Part shown: in pieces, positions 46,875-49,754 of the stretch
Position numbering within the stretch: the first letter of the stretch is position 1
How the letters are laid out: the number at the start of each line of letters is the position of its first letter
IMG/VR virus record: IMGVR_UViG_3300027881_000019
Location: 1-49,754 of that record
DNA length: 49,754 bases
Direction: 5' to 3' (one strand)
Origin: a virus
Position numbers and translations under genes: made by a program
The notes under the pieces: model-generated
Told to the model about the DNA's origin: nothing
Seen by the model: only the letters and a program-made list of their open reading frames with translations
Databases searched by the model: none

Positions 46875-47046
46875 TCAACTATCGGGCGAACCGGCTGTAC
46901 AGCCTGATAACATTGACTATACGGCAGTACTTTTGCAAGGAATTAACACCTGTATCGATAAAGAAAATTTGTCAATATCAGAAATTGAGACTACAAAATT
47001 AGCAGCGTACATAAACGCCGCTTTAAATAACTGGCGCTCAGTATAA
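46849..47046 (+). CDS. Last array B protein, 65 aa, paralogue of B9 C-terminus
   Basis: A 65-residue protein from ATG 46849 (AAGGAAAGGA upstream). NIDYTAVLLQGINTC and ISEIETTKLAAYINAAL match the corresponding helices of the B9 protein. It lies within the eroded attC loop, so it may be a loop-coded domain that has become independent. Function unknown. Confidence 0.6.
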   Translation: MKKNKVGCSQLSGEPAVQPDNIDYTAVLLQGINTCIDKENLSISEIETTKLAAYINAALNNWRSV

Positions 47047-47080
47047 TTGGTTTTATGCACATTATTATAATGGGGGCATT

Positions 47081-47293
47081 ATGAAATCATTAGATTCGAG
47101 ATTGATTACTGCTCTTGTGACCGCAGCAGAAAAAGAAGGCGGGATTCACATGTTAGAACTACCCAATAAAAGAAGATGCTGGCATAGATGTGTCTCAATG
47201 GGACACCTATGGTATAATAACTCGACAACTCATAGTTCCAATGTAGTTAAAATTGAGAAATGTATCAAGCGGGTTGAAGCTCATGAAAAATAG
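47081..47293 (+). CDS. Unknown protein, 70 aa
   Basis: A 70-residue protein after array B (TGGGGGC before ATG 47081). Helical start (DSRLITALVTAAEKEGG), then a His/Cys/Trp-rich middle (RRCWHRCVSMGHLWYNN). It overlaps the following gene. No cassette head is present, so it belongs to the replication block. Confidence 0.58.
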   Translation: MKSLDSRLITALVTAAEKEGGIHMLELPNKRRCWHRCVSMGHLWYNNSTTHSSNVVKIEKCIKRVEAHEK

Positions 47294-47492
47294 GATATGG
47301 GTAATTGAGCAGTATAATGGACATAGTAAATGGGTACCGTTAAAAATTGATGAGTTGGGCGAAATTTCAGGGAGTACTAATTTTTATGATGCACATCAAT
47401 TAAAGCGAGAGCTAACTGATGCGTTTTTTGATTTAAGCTGTGTGGACGTAAAACGCTATTTTAGAGTACAAAAATATGTACGATCAGAATAA
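47283..47492 (+). CDS. Unknown protein, 69 aa
   Basis: A 69-residue protein from ATG 47283, 11 bases inside the previous gene. Beta-like start (NRIWVIEQYNGHSKWVPLKI) and charged helical middle. Cotranscribed with its neighbours. Function unknown. Confidence 0.55.
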   Translation: MKNRIWVIEQYNGHSKWVPLKIDELGEISGSTNFYDAHQLKRELTDAFFDLSCVDVKRYFRVQKYVRSE

Positions 47493-47556
47493 AAAATATC
47501 ACGGCGAATACCCATATATTGGCAGATTGAAAAGTAAACTCTCAACCATTGAATAA
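47476..47556 (+). CDS. Possible 26-aa peptide
   Basis: A short frame (MYDQNKKYHGEYPYIGRLKS...) that overlaps the previous gene by 17 bases and ends one base before the next ATG. The tight spacing supports translation coupling, but length limits confidence. Confidence 0.38.
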   Translation: MYDQNKKYHGEYPYIGRLKSKLSTIE

Positions 47557-47706
47557 ATGATGAATTTATTAAAAAAACATAGCAAATTTGCGCTTTGTAC
47601 CTTTTGCGGTAAATACGTAGAAGGAAAAGCGAAAGATCATTTCTGTAAAGAGCGAGTAACGAGTATCCGGCAGGAGCAATTTAAACGGCGATCGAGTAAG
47701 AAATAG
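47557..47706 (+). CDS. 49-aa zinc-finger-like protein
   Basis: Frame starting MMNLLKKHSKFALCTFCGKYVEG, then KDHFCKERV: a CxxC pair and a HxxC pair 12 residues on, a treble-clef-like zinc site, followed by a basic end (RQEQFKRRSSKK). Directly abuts the preceding stop. Probably nucleic-acid binding; unproven. Confidence 0.55.
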   Translation: MMNLLKKHSKFALCTFCGKYVEGKAKDHFCKERVTSIRQEQFKRRSSKK

Positions 47707-47805
47707 TTTGCATCACCGGGGAAAAGATGCTATTTTATAAACATGAACGACGGATTCCTAATAAAATTGACAAATTAATTCCCAAGGCAGCACTGCTCCC
47801 CAGTG

Positions 47806-47843
47806 TGTGTTGGTGCGGTTCTTCGTCGTTCTACGCCAACACA
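47806..47843 (+). promoter_or_regulatory. Leader hairpin before the replication initiator gene
   Basis: TGTGTTGG (47806-47813) pairs with CCAACACA (47836-47843), 17 bases before ATG 47861. It may limit translation or mark processing. The frame running through it from 47727 is considered a shadow. Confidence 0.4.
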
Positions 47844-47860
47844 GCCTTCGGGTTTCTTAT

Positions 47861-48586
47861 ATGGCAAAACGAGACACTGACACAGAATTATGGAATGAAG
47901 ATTGGTTCCTAGAATTAAAAGGGAAAGGTCAGCTCTTTTATTATTATATAAAAGATAAATGTGATCATGCCGGATTCTGGAGACCAAACTTTAAAATATT
48001 CGAACAATCTACAGGATTCAGAATACGACCAAAGGATTTTCTTGATATGATAAATACAGATAATACCACTGGAGAAAAAAAACATAGAGAAAGAATCCGT
48101 GTTTTAGAAAATGGGCGGTGGTGGATTGTTGGATACATTGCATTTCATTTCCCTGTTTTGAATATTAATAATAGATATCATAAATCAGTATACGAAACCT
48201 TTAGAAAAAACGTAACTTGCTTAAATACAGAATGTTACGGCTTTGAGGTCAAAGACACCTCTAAGACACCTCTAAGAGAGGTCAAGAAGACCTCAAGGGA
48301 ACAGGGAACAGAGAACAGAGAACAGAGAGAAAAAATATTTATAGAAGATATTAATGAATTTACTCAATATCATGAAACAATACGAAATGATTTTATTAAG
48401 TATTGGACTGAATTAAATAAATCTAAAACAAAAATGAAATTTGAATTACAGCAAACATGGGAAACTTCAAAACGATTATCAACATGGGCAAATAGAAATA
48501 AAGATTTCAAACAATCAGGTAGAGAACAGCAATCAAAAAACGAATATCCAGAACAAATTAAAATTCCCTTAATAAAGATCGATTAA
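47861..48586 (+). CDS. Replication initiator / DnaD- or O-like protein
   Basis: A 241-residue protein. The first 110 residues (ELWNEDWFLELKGKGQLFYYYIKDKCDHAGFWRPN) show the WxxxLxxxxKLLYxYLxDxCDxAG pattern of phage replication proteins with a winged-helix N-terminus. A polar linker rich in Glu, Arg and Gln and a helical C-terminus, likely for loader contact, follow. The next gene, one base away, is a DnaC-like loader, the usual partner that brings host DnaB to the phage origin. The origin may lie within this gene's repeat-like segment near 48240-48330. Confidence 0.76.
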   Translation: MAKRDTDTELWNEDWFLELKGKGQLFYYYIKDKCDHAGFWRPNFKIFEQSTGFRIRPKDFLDMINTDNTTGEKKHRERIRVLENGRWWIVGYIAFHFPVLNINNRYHKSVYETFRKNVTCLNTECYGFEVKDTSKTPLREVKKTSREQGTENREQREKIFIEDINEFTQYHETIRNDFIKYWTELNKSKTKMKFELQQTWETSKRLSTWANRNKDFKQSGREQQSKNEYPEQIKIPLIKID

Positions 48587-49129
48587 ATGAGCACCGAAGA
48601 TTACGATACTTCCGAACTACCAAAACGGCATAAAAAGTTCAAGCCCGGTGATAATAGCCATGAATCATGGGGTAAAGCCTATGATAAAATTAAGCGGCTG
48701 ATAGATACCGGAGCCATATTTGCTATAATCGGCACAAGGGGAACTGGTAAAACGCAGATCGGAGCTTGCTTGATAGGTCACGTTGCAATTAATCTAGAGC
48801 GCACTGTGGCATACCGTAAGGCGTTCGATGTTTTTCTTAGAATAAGGGAAGCTATGAAACTATCCGGTGATTCTGAGCGCAAGGCTGTATCGGAATTCGT
48901 GAAACCCTATTTTCTCGTTATCGATGCCTATGAAGTCAGGTCAGAATCACCATTTGAGAATAGAACTCTTGATCACATTATTGATCGTAGATACGATTCG
49001 GTTCATCCAACACTAATAATATCAAATGACACCCCCGAAAGTTTTACTAAATCAGTAGGGGTATCGATATGTGATAGAATTTCAGAAACCGGAGGAATCA
49101 TAGAAATGAACTGGGAGTCTTTCAGGTGA
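48587..49129 (+). CDS. DnaC/IstB-like helicase loader ATPase
   Basis: A 180-residue AAA+ protein. Walker A GTRGTGKT at residues 49-56, Walker B-like FLVIDAYE at about 109-116 and a TLIISND sensor strand at about 142-148, as in DnaC/IstB loaders; the usual DE after the Walker B strand is replaced by DAYE. It would load the host replicative helicase with the initiator protein. Shorter than E. coli DnaC (245 residues), mainly at the N-terminus. Confidence 0.8.
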   Translation: MSTEDYDTSELPKRHKKFKPGDNSHESWGKAYDKIKRLIDTGAIFAIIGTRGTGKTQIGACLIGHVAINLERTVAYRKAFDVFLRIREAMKLSGDSERKAVSEFVKPYFLVIDAYEVRSESPFENRTLDHIIDRRYDSVHPTLIISNDTPESFTKSVGVSICDRISETGGIIEMNWESFR

Positions 49130-49150
49130 GTGATTTTAATGGGGGTAAAT

Positions 49151-49384
49151 ATGCCTAAAATACCAATAATTGATAACTGTGAAGAGTGCAATAAATTTAT
49201 TAATGGGTTTACCAAAAAAAATCCCTATAAAGACAACTATTGTAAGTTAAGTAAAAGGAATTTTGGATGGAGTGTTAATATGCCTGATTGGTGTCGATTG
49301 CAGGATGCTACATATAAATCGTACCCCATCCCGACCGGGACCGTTAAGGGTGACCAGAATCACGGCGGGGTAGGGTGTAAATGA
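49151..49384 (+). CDS. Cys-rich small protein, 77 aa
   Basis: From ATG 49151 (GGGGGT upstream; 49139 is an alternative) a 77-residue protein with CEECNKF near residue 9, C at about 31 and WCRLQ near 46, which could coordinate zinc or an Fe-S centre. The end is Gly-rich. Part of the replication operon. Function unknown. Confidence 0.58.
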   Translation: MPKIPIIDNCEECNKFINGFTKKNPYKDNYCKLSKRNFGWSVNMPDWCRLQDATYKSYPIPTGTVKGDQNHGGVGCK

Positions 49385-49396
49385 AAAGGAGTAAAT

Positions 49397-49606
49397 ATGT
49401 CAATGGTTAAAAGATACACTTGCAATATTTGTAATGAGGTTGTACAAGTCCCGACAAAGTGCTTTGGCATACACTTTACTAACAACCATGATTTTACGCT
49501 TGGTGGCTACGGATGCACAGATGGAAAGCATATTTGTTTTATGTGTGCCAAACAATTAAAAGCTCATTTAAATAACGATCAGATATCTGAGGAACTCGAA
49601 AGATGA
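49397..49606 (+). CDS. Zinc-finger protein, 69 aa
   Basis: A 69-residue protein with AAGGAG before ATG 49397. CNICNEVVQVPTKCFGIH and, further on, HICFMCAKQL give a CxxC...C...H and CxxC arrangement, probably one or two zinc sites. The stop overlaps the next ATG. Function unknown. Confidence 0.62.
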   Translation: MSMVKRYTCNICNEVVQVPTKCFGIHFTNNHDFTLGGYGCTDGKHICFMCAKQLKAHLNNDQISEELER

Positions 49607-49754
49607 AAATAACAGTTAAAAAACATTGTTTTACGTGTAGAGCCAGTAAAAAGCCACTTCGAACAACTAAAACGTGTTATACGTGTTTCATGGTAATGGA
49701 TGCAGACGGTAACCGATTGAAGCCGAATTTCATCCCCAAGTGGGAACGTAAAAA
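49603..49754 (+). CDS. 5' part of 58-aa zinc-finger-like protein spanning the circular junction
   Basis: ATG 49603 overlaps the previous stop (ATGA). The frame continues across the terminal repeat to the TGA at 99-101. The two CxxC pairs (CFTC, CYTC) lie in this part. See the entry at 1-101 for the whole product. Confidence 0.8.
   Translation, partial: MKITVKKHCFTCRASKKPLRTTKTCYTCFMVMDADGNRLKPNFIPKWERK
49679..49754. repeat. Right copy of 76-bp terminal direct repeat
   Basis: Identical to bases 1-76; see the left copy. Confidence 0.93.

Larger units (their letters stand above)
42688..47045 (+). mobile_element. Array B: integron-type gene cassette array (CALIN-like), about 10 cassettes
   Basis: A second head-to-tail series of attC-bounded cassettes on the plus strand, with the same head pattern (GTT, then CAAT, then a TTGGAG-containing hairpin) as array A. 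R'' complements the first seven or eight bases of the same cassette in B1, B2, B3, B4 and B6. Site B8 nearly equals site A11, and heads B1 and B4 share about 46 bases. The last site has lost its right half near 47040. Confidence 0.82.

Noticed and set aside
47767-47795. TTGACA promoter before the replication initiator
   Set aside because: No acceptable -10 box lies 16-18 bases downstream.
47727-47912. 61-aa ORF before the replication initiator
   Set aside because: It overlaps the initiator start and runs through a leader hairpin; composition is not convincing.

Overview
The window is a complete, circularly permuted genome of a tailed phage, most likely podovirus-like. Its first 76 bases are repeated exactly at its end, and one small gene reads continuously across that junction. 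The unit genome is therefore about 49,678 bp. The layout (P22-type portal, large scaffold, one major capsid protein, several large ejection-type proteins, no tape measure, sheath or tube genes) suggests a short-tailed virus. A bacterial diderm host is inferred from the integron-type sites and Sec or lipoprotein-like leaders; the host taxon cannot be named from sequence. TGA, TAA and TAG all act as stops.

Layout. (1) 47,080-49,754 and 1-3,268, plus strand: DNA replication and recombination genes (replication initiator, DnaC-like loader, Sak4-like ATPase, DUF669-like ssDNA-binding protein, RecU-like nuclease, ASCH-like protein, several small zinc-ribbon proteins). (2) 3,288 to about 9,415, plus strand: array A, about 17 tiny one-gene units, each ending in an attC-like site. 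(3) 9,419-37,450, all minus strand: virion and lysis operon, read from small terminase, terminase and portal through scaffold, capsid, head-tail proteins, a Kelch-like tail protein, ejection-type proteins and fibres to a lipase-containing lysis block. (4) 37,451-42,663: a mixed control region with divergent promoters, palindromic operators, an attenuator-like leader, small genes and terminators. (5) 42,688 to about 47,045, plus strand: array B, about 10 more attC-type cassettes.

The outstanding feature is the pair of arrays. Their intergenic sites have R''-L''-loop-L'-R' architecture, with an unpaired base in the L'/L'' stem at several sites, and a GTT insertion point. In most cassettes the 3'-end R'' sequence is the reverse complement of that same cassette's own first 7-8 bases (GTTGGTGG with CCACCAAC, GTTAGAAG with CTTCTAAC, GTTGTGCG with CGCACAAC, and so on). 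This is the signature of integron gene cassettes that once existed as circles. No tyrosine recombinase is encoded in the window, so these are phage-borne clusters of attC sites lacking an integrase (CALIN-like), presumably served in trans by a host integron integrase. They fill about a fifth of the genome. They carry short unknown proteins, many with CxxC zinc-ribbon motifs that are often encoded inside the attC loop itself.

Other unusual points: virion genes whose products begin with Sec-type leaders, including the capsid protein; a class 3 lipase in the lysis position with no recognisable endolysin; a membrane M48-like metalloprotease among the head-tail genes; a family of TTGNCA-17-TATATT promoters lying 3-6 bases before an ATG, some with a 14-bp palindrome in the spacer; and a probable attenuator at 38,663-38,753.
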